NCBI RefSeq assembly: GCF_003053725.1 | Contig: NZ_QAYC01000006.1 | Span: forward strand, 62,001-126,000 | Source of the DNA: Rhodovulum kholense | GTDB taxonomy: Bacteria > Pseudomonadota > Alphaproteobacteria > Rhodobacterales > Rhodobacteraceae | DNA length: 64,000 nucleotides | Reading direction: 5' to 3' | In this document: one piece after another, positions 19,141-26,742 of the stretch | How the letters are laid out: every line of letters starts with the position of its first letter | Numbering within the stretch: position 1 is the stretch's first letter | Notes under the pieces: generated by a model | What the model was told of the DNA's origin: nothing | What the model saw: only the letters and a program-made list of their open reading frames with translations | The model's database searches: none | Position numbers and translations under genes: made by a program

Positions 19141-19295
19141 TGCCCGATCTGGGGAAATACGCACTCGCGGTGCTGTCCTCCTACGGCGTCACCCTGGGGC
19201 TGCTGGCGGCGCTGGTGGCGCTGTCGCTCTGGCGCGCGGCGCGGGTGCGGCGCCAGCTTGACGAGGTCGAGGCAAGGAGAAAGCCGGATGTCTGA
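19137..19295 (+). CDS. ccmD: Heme exporter protein CcmD
   Basis: Tiny (52-residue) single-span protein that stabilises CcmABC with CcmE. One helix at ~9-30 (ALAVLSSYGVTLGLLAALVAL) followed by a basic cytoplasmic tail (WRAARVRRQLDEVEARRK), typical of CcmD. It overlaps the ccmC stop (ATGATG, either Met possible) and its 3' end overlaps the ccmG start. Confidence 0.93.
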   Translation: MMPDLGKYALAVLSSYGVTLGLLAALVALSLWRAARVRRQLDEVEARRKPDV

Positions 19296-19833
19296 GAAAC
19301 GCGGGATCTCTCCGCTTCTGCTGCTGCCGCCGGTGATCTTTGCCGGGCTGGCCGCGCTGTTCTTCATCGGCATGACCCGCGACGATCCGGATGCGCTGCC
19401 CTCGATGCTGGTCGGCAAGCCCGCCCCGGCGCTCGTGTTGTCCGATCTGGGCGGCGCCGCGCCCTTCACCGCCGAGACGCTGCGGGACGGCCAGGTCAAG
19501 CTGGTGAATTTCTGGGCCAGCTGGTGTGCGCCCTGCCGCGAAGAGCATCCCGACCTCAAGGCTCTGGCCGAGGCCGGGGTCCCGATCTATGGCATCAACT
19601 ACAAGGACGATCCGGTGAAGGCGCGGCGTTTCCTCGACGAGCTTGGCGATCCCTTTGCCGCGATCGGCGCCGACCCGTCGGGCCGTACGGCCATCGAATG
19701 GGGCGTCTACGGGGTGCCCGAGACCTTCGTCCTGGACGGCAACGGCACGGTCCTCTTGCGCCATCCCGGGCCGCTGACCCCGGAAATCGTCGAGGCCACG
19801 ATCCGGCCGGCGATGGAGTCCGCCGCGCAGTAG
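19288..19833 (+). CDS. ccmG: Thiol:disulfide interchange protein CcmG/DsbE
   Basis: Membrane-anchored periplasmic thioredoxin that keeps apocytochrome c cysteines reduced for heme ligation. 181 residues: N-terminal anchor at ~8-28, then a thioredoxin fold with the active-site motif WCAPC within NFWASWCAPCREEHPDL. Family markers include YGINYKDD and the cis-proline region GVPETFVLDGNG. ATG 19288 is chosen with AAGGAGAAAG upstream; it overlaps ccmD by 8 bases. Last gene of the ccm run; ccmE, ccmF, ccmH and ccmI are not in the window. Confidence 0.96.
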   Translation: MSEKRGISPLLLLPPVIFAGLAALFFIGMTRDDPDALPSMLVGKPAPALVLSDLGGAAPFTAETLRDGQVKLVNFWASWCAPCREEHPDLKALAEAGVPIYGINYKDDPVKARRFLDELGDPFAAIGADPSGRTAIEWGVYGVPETFVLDGNGTVLLRHPGPLTPEIVEATIRPAMESAAQ

Positions 19834-19867
19834 TCCGGTCGCGGAACGTCATCAACGCCCCCCGAGT

Positions 19868-21100
19868 TCAGGCGCCGGGTACAATTGCACAGCCCGCGAG
19901 GTCAAGCCGGATCGTCATGCGCTTGCCTGTCATCTCATGCGAAATCCCGATGCCGTGCTGATCGGCGATGGCCCGGACAATCGACAGCCCCAGTCCCGCG
20001 CCCCGAGACCCCCGCCGCTTGGCAAATCGCTCGAAGGTCAGATCGGCCGGTCCCTCGACGGGATTGGCGATGCTCAGCACCGGCCCGGGCGAAAGCCCGA
20101 TTTCGACCGGCCCTGTGCCATGGTCGCGGGCATTGTCGATGAGATTGGCCAGCAGGATCGCCAGGCTGTCGGGCGAAAGCGCCAGATCTAGCCGCTCGAT
20201 ATCGGCGTCGTCGAATCGGATCGCGGCCCCCGGGCGGTCGCGGATCAGCAGATGCAGCACCGCGATCAGATCGGCGCGGTCATCCGCCCGGCCGGTCCCG
20301 GCCTCGGCGCGGGAGAGTTGCAAGAGCCGCTCGACAAGACGCCCGAGCCGGTCGAGCGCCTGCCTGAGGCGCGGTACCGCGGCCGGATCGGCCTTGCCCT
20401 CGGCGATCAGTTGCGCCTGGGCGGCGGCGCTGGCGATGGGCGTGCGCAGCTCGTGCGCCGCATCGGCAGCAAAGCGGCGTTCGGTTTCAAGCAGGGTCTC
20501 GATCCGCCCCAGATAGCCGTTCAGCGCGCGTGGGATCGGCGCGAGTTCCGCCGGAAGGTCGCGCGCCGAGAGCGGCGACAGATCGGTTGCGTCCCGCAGG
20601 GCCATCGCCTCGGCGAAGTCGCGCGCCGGTTTCAGTGCGGCGCGGGTGCCCTGTCGGATCGTCAGCACCGCCGTCAGCAGAACCGCCGCCATCAACCCCA
20701 GAAAGGCCCGGGCAGCCTCCATCAGCTCGTCCCGGCGCCAGCCGGTCTCTTGACCAAGTTCCACGGCCAGACGCCCATCGGGACTGTCCCGGCGAAAGAC
20801 GTGCCAGTCGGCGGTCTCGACATGGTCGCTTTGCGTCAGATCGGGCCAGGGGGCGGGCGGGGCGGCGCGGCCCGCGCGCAGCACCCGCAGATGCAGCTCG
20901 GGCGACAGGCGGGGCAGGGGCCGGCCGGCCTCGACCAGTGCCAGCACCAGATCGGCCTGGGTCCCGAGTCCGCGGTCCAGAAGCTCGTTCATCTCGTGGG
21001 CGATGACCCAAAGCCCGACCGCGAGGCTCAGCAGCCAGCCGATCCCGACCCGGACCAGCACGCGCCGGGTCAGGCGCCCGCTGAGCGACCAGCCGCTCAC
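19868..21100 (-). CDS. Two-component sensor histidine kinase (QseC/PmrB-like)
   Basis: A 410-residue membrane kinase. TM1 is at ~14-36 (VGIGWLLSLAVGLWVIAHE), a ~100-residue periplasmic domain, TM2 at ~143-163 (FLGLMAAVLLTAVLTI), a short HAMP-like linker, HisKA with the phospho-histidine in FAADAAHELRTPIAS, and HATPase_c with N box LLANLIDNARDHG and G box GAGLGLSIVRAIADQHG. The start is GTG 21100, overlapping the response-regulator stop (GTGA), as expected for an OmpR-type pair. It is divergent from the PepSY/cytochrome b561/phosphatase genes it probably regulates. Confidence 0.93.
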   Translation of the reverse strand: MSGWSLSGRLTRRVLVRVGIGWLLSLAVGLWVIAHEMNELLDRGLGTQADLVLALVEAGRPLPRLSPELHLRVLRAGRAAPPAPWPDLTQSDHVETADWHVFRRDSPDGRLAVELGQETGWRRDELMEAARAFLGLMAAVLLTAVLTIRQGTRAALKPARDFAEAMALRDATDLSPLSARDLPAELAPIPRALNGYLGRIETLLETERRFAADAAHELRTPIASAAAQAQLIAEGKADPAAVPRLRQALDRLGRLVERLLQLSRAEAGTGRADDRADLIAVLHLLIRDRPGAAIRFDDADIERLDLALSPDSLAILLANLIDNARDHGTGPVEIGLSPGPVLSIANPVEGPADLTFERFAKRRGSRGAGLGLSIVRAIADQHGIGISHEMTGKRMTIRLDLAGCAIVPGA

Positions 21101-21750
21101 GGGATCTGGTATCCGATGCCGCGCCGGGTCTCGATCACCCCGCGCCCCAGCTTGGTGCGCAGCCGCGAGACATAGACCTCGACCGCATTGCCGGAAACCG
21201 CTGCGTCGAAATCGTAGAGCCGGTCCTCGAGCGCCTGCCGCGACAGCACCCGTCCGCGCGCCGCCAGCAGGGCGTCGAGCACCGCCCATTCGCGCGCGGT
21301 CAGCCGGATTTCGTCGGGGCCCTGCCAGATCCGGGCGCGGGCGCGGTCCACCCGGAACGGTCCGAGCTGCACTTCGGCCGCCGGATCGCCCTCGGAGCGA
21401 CGGGCATTGGCCCGCAGCCGCGCCGCCAGTTCGCCCAGATCGACCGGCTTGACCACATAATCGTCGGCGCCGCTGTCGAGCCCCGCGATCCGGTCGCCGA
21501 TCTGGTCCCGGGCGGTCAGGATCACCACCGGAGTCCGCAACCCGCCCCGCCGCCGCTGCCGCAGCAAGTCGAGCCCCGATCCGTCGGGCAGCCCCAGATC
21601 GAGCACGATCCCGTCATAGGCCGCCAGATCGAGCGCCAGCCCCGCCTCGGCGCAATCGGCCGCCAGGTCGACCGCATGGCCCTCGCGGCCCAGATAGGTC
21701 CTGATCGCCTCGGCCAGATCGGCGGTATCTTCGATGACAAGCACTCTCAT
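21097..21750 (-). CDS. OmpR-family response regulator (QseB/PmrA-like)
   Basis: A 217-residue DNA-binding regulator. Receiver domain: acidic pocket E7/D8 in VIEDTADL, phospho-acceptor Asp in IVLDLGLPDGSG (about residue 51) and the conserved Lys in DDYVVKPVDLGEL. C-terminal winged helix (LTAREWAVLDALL ... GNAVEVYVSRLRTKLG), ending IETRRGIGYQI. ATG 21750. It is upstream of and overlaps the kinase by 4 bases. Kin of this pair are often next to PepSY genes, as here. Confidence 0.95.
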   Translation of the reverse strand: MRVLVIEDTADLAEAIRTYLGREGHAVDLAADCAEAGLALDLAAYDGIVLDLGLPDGSGLDLLRQRRRGGLRTPVVILTARDQIGDRIAGLDSGADDYVVKPVDLGELAARLRANARRSEGDPAAEVQLGPFRVDRARARIWQGPDEIRLTAREWAVLDALLAARGRVLSRQALEDRLYDFDAAVSGNAVEVYVSRLRTKLGRGVIETRRGIGYQIP

Positions 21751-21820
21751 GGCGCCAGCTAACCGCTTTTGCGCCCCGCCGCAAAGGTTCCGGCCCGGCG
21801 CGGCCCGCGCGTATCCGCTG

Positions 21821-21837
21821 TAAGCAAGGCGCAAGGC
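21821..21837 (+). promoter_or_regulatory. Candidate response-regulator box between the regulator and PepSY genes
   Basis: TAAGCAAGGCGCAAGGC contains half-sites TAAG and CAAG one helical turn apart (11 bp) and a tandem GCAAGGC (21824-21837). OmpR-family dimers bind such direct repeats. It lies 46 bp before the PepSY start and 71 bp before the regulator start. Inference only. Confidence 0.35.
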
Positions 21838-21882
21838 AGGGCGGGCATAGCGGGCCATCGCACCTTTTGGAGGAGTCTTCCG

Positions 21883-22152
21883 ATGCGTCTCGTGCTTCCG
21901 CTGCTTGCGCTTTCCCTGTCCGCGTCCCTCGTCGGCGGCCCGGCTTTGGCCAAGGATCTGTGTTCGGTCCCGCAGGCCGAGTGGCGTCCGGTCGAGGACC
22001 TGACCGCCGAGCTGACCGCGCAGGGCTGGGAGGTCGCCAATGTCAAGGTCGAGGATGGCTGCTACGAGGTCTATGCCCATGACGCCTCGGGCAAACGGGT
22101 CGAGGTCTTCTTCGATCCCAAGACCTTCGAGCAGGTCGGCTCGGATGACTGA
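21883..22152 (+). CDS. PepSY-domain periplasmic protein
   Basis: An 89-residue secreted protein: signal peptide ~1-23 (ends GPALA), then one PepSY domain (WRPVEDLTAELTAQGWEV ... DGCYEVYAHDASGKRVEVFFDP). Two cysteines (in LCSVP and DGCYEV) could form a disulphide. Such small PepSY proteins are repeatedly encoded beside QseBC-type systems and cytochrome b561 genes; their biochemical role is open. GGAGGAG lies 9 bases upstream of the ATG. The stop overlaps the cytochrome b561 gene by 8 bases. Confidence 0.9.
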   Translation: MRLVLPLLALSLSASLVGGPALAKDLCSVPQAEWRPVEDLTAELTAQGWEVANVKVEDGCYEVYAHDASGKRVEVFFDPKTFEQVGSDD

Positions 22153-22696
22153 GGCCGCCGAACCCGTCCTGACCGTCGTCTGGGACCCGTTCGTGCGCGT
22201 GTATCACTGGAGCCAGGCCGCCCTGATCGGGGCGGCCTGGATCACCGCGGACGGGTGGAAATGGGGGCATGAGGCGGCGGGCTATGCGGTGGCGGGCCTG
22301 ATCCTCGCGCGCGTCGTCTGGGGGCTGGTGGGACCCCGCCATGCCAGGTTTTCCGATTTCCTGCACGGCCCGGGGGCGGTCTTGCAGTATCTGCGCCACC
22401 TGATCGCCGGGCACGCCCCGCATTACCTGGGCCACAACCCGGCCGGGGGCGCGATGATCCTGGCGCTTCTGACGGTGACCGCGCTGACCGGGCTGACCGG
22501 CTGGCTGCAGACCACCGATGCCTTCTGGGGCTCGGACGCGATGGAGGAGATCCATGAAGGCTTCGCCATCGCCATCCTCTGGCTGGTCGCTTTGCATGTG
22601 ACCGGGGTGATCGTCGAAAGCCTGCGTCAGCGCGAGAACCTGGCGCGTGCCATGGTCACCGGCCGCAAGCGGCGGCGACCGGGGCAGGACGCATGA
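22145..22696 (+). CDS. Cytochrome b561 (di-heme membrane electron carrier)
   Basis: A 183-residue four-helix cytochrome b. Candidate heme ligands: His in VRVYHWSQ (TM1), His in KWGHEAAGYA (TM2), His in EEIHEGFAI and in LVALHVTGVIVES (C-terminal helices). Expected to pass electrons between quinol and a periplasmic acceptor. It overlaps the PepSY gene upstream and the phosphatase gene downstream (ATGA), so the three are one translational unit. Confidence 0.93.
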   Translation: MTEAAEPVLTVVWDPFVRVYHWSQAALIGAAWITADGWKWGHEAAGYAVAGLILARVVWGLVGPRHARFSDFLHGPGAVLQYLRHLIAGHAPHYLGHNPAGGAMILALLTVTALTGLTGWLQTTDAFWGSDAMEEIHEGFAIAILWLVALHVTGVIVESLRQRENLARAMVTGRKRRRPGQDA

Positions 22697-23283
22697 GGCG
22701 TCGGTTCCGGGCGGGTCTCGGGCGTCGGCTCCGCCGGGGCGCCCTTGCCGCCGCTCTGGCGCTGGGGGCGGCGGTCGGCTGGGCGGGCTATCTGCAGGCG
22801 ATGGGCAATTTTCACGAGATCCTCCCGCAGGAGCTTTTCCGGTCGGCGCAGCTCGACCCGGACGCGCTTGAACGGGCGATTCGGGCTCATGGCATCCGCA
22901 GTGTACTGAACCTCCGGGGGGCGAGCACCGGCCATGGCTGGTATCGCGACGAACTGGCCGCGACGGGCCGGGCGGGGGCAGTCCATGCCGATTTCGCGTT
23001 GTCCGCCAGCCGCCCCGTTTCGGGCAGCGAGGCCGAGGCGCTGCTCGATCTGATGCGGCGCCTGCCCAAGCCGATCCTGATCCACTGCCGTCAGGGCGCC
23101 GACCGGACCGGGCTTGTCAGCGCGCTCTACCTCGCGGGCCTCTCGGGCGGGTCCGAGGCCGAGGCCGAGGGTCAGCTCTCTTTCCGCTATGGCCATCTCG
23201 GCATCCCTTATCTCTCTGCGGCTTTCGCCATGGACGAAAGCTGGGAGGCGCTGGAACCCGCGCTGGGCTTCGGAAAAAGCTGA
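22693..23283 (+). CDS. Membrane-anchored dual-specificity/tyrosine phosphatase-like protein
   Basis: A 196-residue protein with an N-terminal anchor (basic residues 1-15, hydrophobic ~16-36) followed by a cysteine-phosphatase domain. Typical entry sequence NFHEILPQELFRSAQ (~39-53), then IRSVLNLRG, and the P-loop HCRQGADRTG with Cys132 and Arg138 (CX5R). A general-acid Asp is likely in the HADFAL segment (~98-103). By the positive-inside rule the catalytic domain would be periplasmic, so a lipid or polymer phosphate is a plausible substrate. Last gene of the PepSY operon. Confidence 0.82.
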   Translation: MRRRFRAGLGRRLRRGALAAALALGAAVGWAGYLQAMGNFHEILPQELFRSAQLDPDALERAIRAHGIRSVLNLRGASTGHGWYRDELAATGRAGAVHADFALSASRPVSGSEAEALLDLMRRLPKPILIHCRQGADRTGLVSALYLAGLSGGSEAEAEGQLSFRYGHLGIPYLSAAFAMDESWEALEPALGFGKS

Positions 23284-23485
23284 TCGCAAGGCCAGGGCGG
23301 GGCACGTGCTCCGGCCCGGCCGTTTGGCGCCTGCGGATCCCCTGTCCGGGGGGGCGATGCAATTTCACCCGCTTGTTCCCCCAAAAAATCGGGCGCTTGC
23401 CCTTACGTCGTCCCAAAGCCCTGAGATCCGGGGCAGGCGTGCTCTCACGCATCCCCACACCTGCGAAGGCGAGCCTCCGACACAA

Positions 23486-23502
23486 CTTGACGTAGCGTTA
23501 AG
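23486..23502 (+). promoter_or_regulatory. Imperfect palindrome upstream of the chemotaxis operon
   Basis: CTTGACGTAGCGTTAAG: 7-base arms with one mismatch around TAG, 42 bp before the STAS start. TTGACG inside it could also serve as a -35 element with GCTAGA 18 bp later as a poor -10. The stretch between the phosphatase gene and the STAS gene (260 bp) holds nothing else I can support. Confidence 0.35.
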
Positions 23503-23543
23503 TTTTTCGGGCTAGAGAGAGTCGAAGATCACAGGAGGCGACG

Positions 23544-23849
23544 ATGGCAACAAGCCTGATTCACGGAATCGACGGGATCGACCTTGAAGTCGCCGACGAT
23601 CTGCGGGCCCGGCTTGTCTCCGACCTGCGCTCGGAGGGGACCTACCGGATCGAAACGGCGGGATGGATGCGCTGCGACCTGTCGGGGGTTGCGGTGCTTC
23701 TGTCCGCCGCGAAGACCGCCAGCGCCCTGGGAGCAACGCTCGAGATCGACCTGCCGTCGGATGGGCTGGTCGAAACGTGCATGCGCGGTTGCGGCCTCGA
23801 CCCGGCCCTGCTGCGCGGTGCGGGCGCGGTGGCGTCCGCGCAGCTGTGA
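23544..23849 (+). CDS. STAS-domain protein at the head of the che operon
   Basis: A 101-residue anti-sigma-antagonist-like (STAS) domain. The central D-L-S-G motif (Ser47 in CDLSGVAVLLSAAKTA) is where SpoIIAA-type proteins carry their phosphorylated serine; the following helix and the ATLEIDLPS strand fit the fold. Small STAS proteins open several alphaproteobacterial che clusters (compare the CheS-type gene of Sinorhizobium). AGGAGG lies 5-10 bases upstream of the ATG. Precise role unproven; it may tether or modulate CheA/CheY. Confidence 0.8.
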   Translation: MATSLIHGIDGIDLEVADDLRARLVSDLRSEGTYRIETAGWMRCDLSGVAVLLSAAKTASALGATLEIDLPSDGLVETCMRGCGLDPALLRGAGAVASAQL

Positions 23850-23870
23850 CCAGGACTCAGGAGGTTCAAA

Positions 23871-24239
23871 ATGGCGAAGAAGGTCTTCATCGTCGACGAT
23901 TCCCCGTCGGTGCGGCAGATGGTGAAGAAGACCCTTGCGGGGGCGGGCTATGACGTGATGGAGGCCGGCGACGGCGAAGAGGCCCTGTCGCTGCTTGCCT
24001 CGGTGCGGCCCGACGCGATCCTGACCGACCAGAACATGCCCCGGATGGACGGGCTGTCCTTCATCCGCGCTTATCGGGGGCGGCCGGGCGGGATGGGCGT
24101 GCCCATCGTCTTTCTGTCGACGGAAACCCGCGACGACCTGCGCCAGCAGGCCAAGGCCGCCGGGGCGCTGGGCTGGATGTCGAAGCCCTTCGACCAGGCG
24201 CAGCTTCTGACCGTGGTCAAGCGAATGGTGGGGACATGA
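23871..24239 (+). CDS. cheY: Chemotaxis response regulator CheY
   Basis: Single receiver domain of 122 residues without an output domain. Acidic pair D9/D10 (IVDDSPS), phospho-acceptor Asp53 (LTDQNMPRMDG), switch Thr/Ser in FLSTETR and Lys in GWMSKPFD. Ribosome-binding site CAGGAGG. The stop overlaps cheA (ATGA). Confidence 0.95.
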   Translation: MAKKVFIVDDSPSVRQMVKKTLAGAGYDVMEAGDGEEALSLLASVRPDAILTDQNMPRMDGLSFIRAYRGRPGGMGVPIVFLSTETRDDLRQQAKAAGALGWMSKPFDQAQLLTVVKRMVGT

Positions 24240-26260
24240 TCGACGACGACGATGGCGCGGCAGTCTTCCTGATCGAGGCGCGCGAACTGCAAGGTGCGAT
24301 CGAGCGCAATCTGCTCGACCTGTCGGCGGCACCGGGGGACCGCGCCTTGATCGACGCGCTGTTTCGCGACATCCACACTCTCAAGGGGTCGGGCGCGATG
24401 TTCGGCCATGTCGATCTTGCGCATTTCCTGCACGGGTTTGAAACCGCCTTCGAGGCGCTGCGCGCACCCGGCCGGACCGCCAGCGACGCGCTGATCAACG
24501 TGGCGCTTCGGGCCTGCGACCAGATCACAGCGCTTCTCGACGATGCCGCCGCGGCCCGGGCGGGCAATGCCAGCATCCTCGAGGCGCTGGACGTCGCGCT
24601 TGGCGGGGCGGCACCGGCCGCCGACCCTCCTGCCGACACGTCTCCCGCGATGCCCGCCGCGGCCCCGGCCGAAGAGGGATGGCGCATTTCGTTTTCGCTC
24701 GGTCCCACGGCGCTTGGCCTTGGGGTGAATGTTCCGGCGCTGCTGGCCGAACTGACGGACCTTGCCCCCGATGCGGTGCGGATCACCTGCGAGGCCGCAG
24801 CCTTGCCCGCGCTCGACGCGCTCGACCCGGCCTGTCCGCCTTTCGCCTGGACGGTCGAAATCGCCGCCGCCCTTGATCGGGCGCGCATCGACGAGGTGTT
24901 CCTGTTCCTGCGCGACGATCTTGTGCTCGACGTGACGCCGCTGTCGGGGCCGGACGCGGGGTCCGCTCCGGACCGCGTCCCCGAGACGCCCCCGCAAACT
25001 GTATCTGCGGCGCCGCCGGGGGCCTCTGCCGACGCGCCGGCCGAGCCCGTCCCGGGCACCGCGACGCGTCAGCGCGAACGTTCGACGATGCGGGTCGCGA
25101 CCGAGCGGCTCGACGAGATCATGGATCGCGTCGGCGAACTGGTGATCGCGGAATCGCGTCTGCATGATCTTTCGATGGCTCTCCAAAGCCCGGCGCTGAT
25201 GGCGGTGGCCGAGGATATCCGGCGCCTGACTTCGGGCATGCGCGAAACCACAATGTCGATCCGCATGCTGCCGATCGGCAATCTTTTCAGCCGCTTCCGC
25301 CGTCTCGTCCACGACCTTTCGGACCAGTTGGCCAAGCCCATCGATTTCGTGACCACCGGCGGCGAGACCGAACTCGACAAGACCGTGATCGAGCTGCTGA
25401 ACGACCCGCTGGTGCATATCCTGCGCAACGCCGCCGATCACGGGATCGAGGATGGCACCGCGCGGACTGCGGTCGGCAAACCGCGGCAGGGCACGATCAC
25501 GCTGAGCGCGACCCATGCCGGGGCCGAGGTCCATATCCGCATTCGTGACGACGGCCGGGGGCTCGATGCCGGGAAACTGCGCGCCAAGGCGATCGAGCGC
25601 GGGTTGCTGCCCGCCAACAGCCAGGCCACGGGCCCAGAACTTTTCCGGCTGATCTTCGAGCCGGGGTTTTCGACCGCGCCGGCGGTCACGGAACTTTCCG
25701 GGCGCGGGGTCGGCATGGATGTCGTGCGCAGCGTCGTTCAGGGGTTGCGCGGCCAGATCGATGTCGACAGCGAACCAGGCCATGGCACGACCGTGACCCT
25801 GCGGCTGCCGCTGACGCTGGCCATCACCGACGGGCTGCTGGTCGAGGTGGGCGGCGAACGCTATTCGATCCCGGTCGCGGCCGTCGAGGAATGCGTGGAA
25901 CTGCCGCCCGACCTGGCTCTGGGGGCGGGGCGGTCCAATTTCCTCAACGTCCGCGGCGATCTGGTGCCCTTCCTGCGCCTGGCTGAGGTGTTCGAGACCC
26001 CCGGGCCGCGGCCCGATTTCCAGAAAGTGGTGATCGTGGCGGGCAGCCATGGCCGGATCGGGCTCGTTGTCGACCGGATCGTTGCCAACGCCCAGACCGT
26101 CATCAAGCAGCTGTCCTGCATCCATGCCGGGCTCAAGGCTTTTTCCGGCGCGACGATCCTAGGCGACGGGACCGTGGCGCTCATCCTTGACGTGGGCCAT
26201 CTGATCGCGCTGGGCACCGCGATCGAGGATCGGGCCCGCAAGCGGAAGGGAGCCGCATGA
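24236..26260 (+). CDS. cheA: Chemotaxis histidine kinase CheA
   Basis: A 674-residue kinase. P1 (Hpt) domain with phospho-His47 (FRDIHTLKGSGAMFG). Between P1 and the dimerisation domain there is no classical CheY-binding P2. Residues ~145-245 form instead a domain starting EEGWRISFSLGP and ending VFLFLRDDLVLDV, seen in some gliding/pili-type CheA proteins, followed by a Pro/Ala linker. P3 starts near MRVATERLDEIMDRVGELVI (~283), P4 has N box VHILRNAADHG, G1 DDGRGLDAGKL and G2 GRGVGMDVV, and P5 is a CheW-like domain to the C-terminus. It overlaps cheY and cheW. Confidence 0.96.
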   Translation: MIDDDDGAAVFLIEARELQGAIERNLLDLSAAPGDRALIDALFRDIHTLKGSGAMFGHVDLAHFLHGFETAFEALRAPGRTASDALINVALRACDQITALLDDAAAARAGNASILEALDVALGGAAPAADPPADTSPAMPAAAPAEEGWRISFSLGPTALGLGVNVPALLAELTDLAPDAVRITCEAAALPALDALDPACPPFAWTVEIAAALDRARIDEVFLFLRDDLVLDVTPLSGPDAGSAPDRVPETPPQTVSAAPPGASADAPAEPVPGTATRQRERSTMRVATERLDEIMDRVGELVIAESRLHDLSMALQSPALMAVAEDIRRLTSGMRETTMSIRMLPIGNLFSRFRRLVHDLSDQLAKPIDFVTTGGETELDKTVIELLNDPLVHILRNAADHGIEDGTARTAVGKPRQGTITLSATHAGAEVHIRIRDDGRGLDAGKLRAKAIERGLLPANSQATGPELFRLIFEPGFSTAPAVTELSGRGVGMDVVRSVVQGLRGQIDVDSEPGHGTTVTLRLPLTLAITDGLLVEVGGERYSIPVAAVEECVELPPDLALGAGRSNFLNVRGDLVPFLRLAEVFETPGPRPDFQKVVIVAGSHGRIGLVVDRIVANAQTVIKQLSCIHAGLKAFSGATILGDGTVALILDVGHLIALGTAIEDRARKRKGAA

Positions 26261-26742
26261 TGCAGGCCGTCACCCTGACCCTCTCCGACGAGATTTTCGC
26301 GATTCCGACACGGATCCTGCATGAGATCCTCGAACCGGTTCCGGTGACCCGCGTCCCGCGCGCCGGGTCCTTCGCCACCGGGCTTATCAATGTGCGCGGC
26401 ACGGTGGTTCCGCTGACCGACCTGCGGGTGGCCTTCGGCATGACATCGCGTCCGCCGGACGAAAATACCCGAATGCTGGTGCTGGATGTGCCGGTCGCGG
26501 GCGCCGAGACCACCGTCGCCGTCATTGCCGATCGGGTCCTCGACGTGACCGAACTCGACGATGCCGCGGTCGGAGAGATCCCCGAAGTCGGCATGCGATG
26601 GCCCCCCGAATTCCTGTCCGGGATCGCACGAACGGACCAGGGTTTTGTGATCGTTCCGGATCTCGCCCGGATCTATGCCGCCGCCCTGTCGGAGGACAGC
26701 GCGGATTTCTCCCTCGAAAAGGACCCCTCGTCATGCGTCTGA
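26257..26742 (+). CDS. cheW: Chemotaxis coupling protein CheW (first copy)
   Basis: A 161-residue CheW-domain scaffold linking receptors to CheA. Characteristic [21 protein letters not shown], then [23 protein letters not shown] with the receptor-contacting segment. Starts within ATGATG overlapping the cheA stop, and its own stop overlaps the receptor gene by 10 bases. Confidence 0.93.
   Translation: MMQAVTLTLSDEIFAIPTRILHEILEPVPVTRVPRAGSFATGLINVRGTVVPLTDLRVAFGMTSRPPDENTRMLVLDVPVAGAETTVAVIADRVLDVTELDDAAVGEIPEVGMRWPPEFLSGIARTDQGFVIVPDLARIYAAALSEDSADFSLEKDPSSCV

Noticed and set aside
24071-26125. 684-codon open frame antisense to cheA
   Set aside because: CheA has all kinase motifs on the plus strand, and the antisense frame has no recognisable domain.
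26453-26475. AAAATACCC inside cheW as a further copy of the dispersed motif
   Set aside because: Only the AATACCC part is present, within coding sequence, without the CTTCTTCTTGG half.
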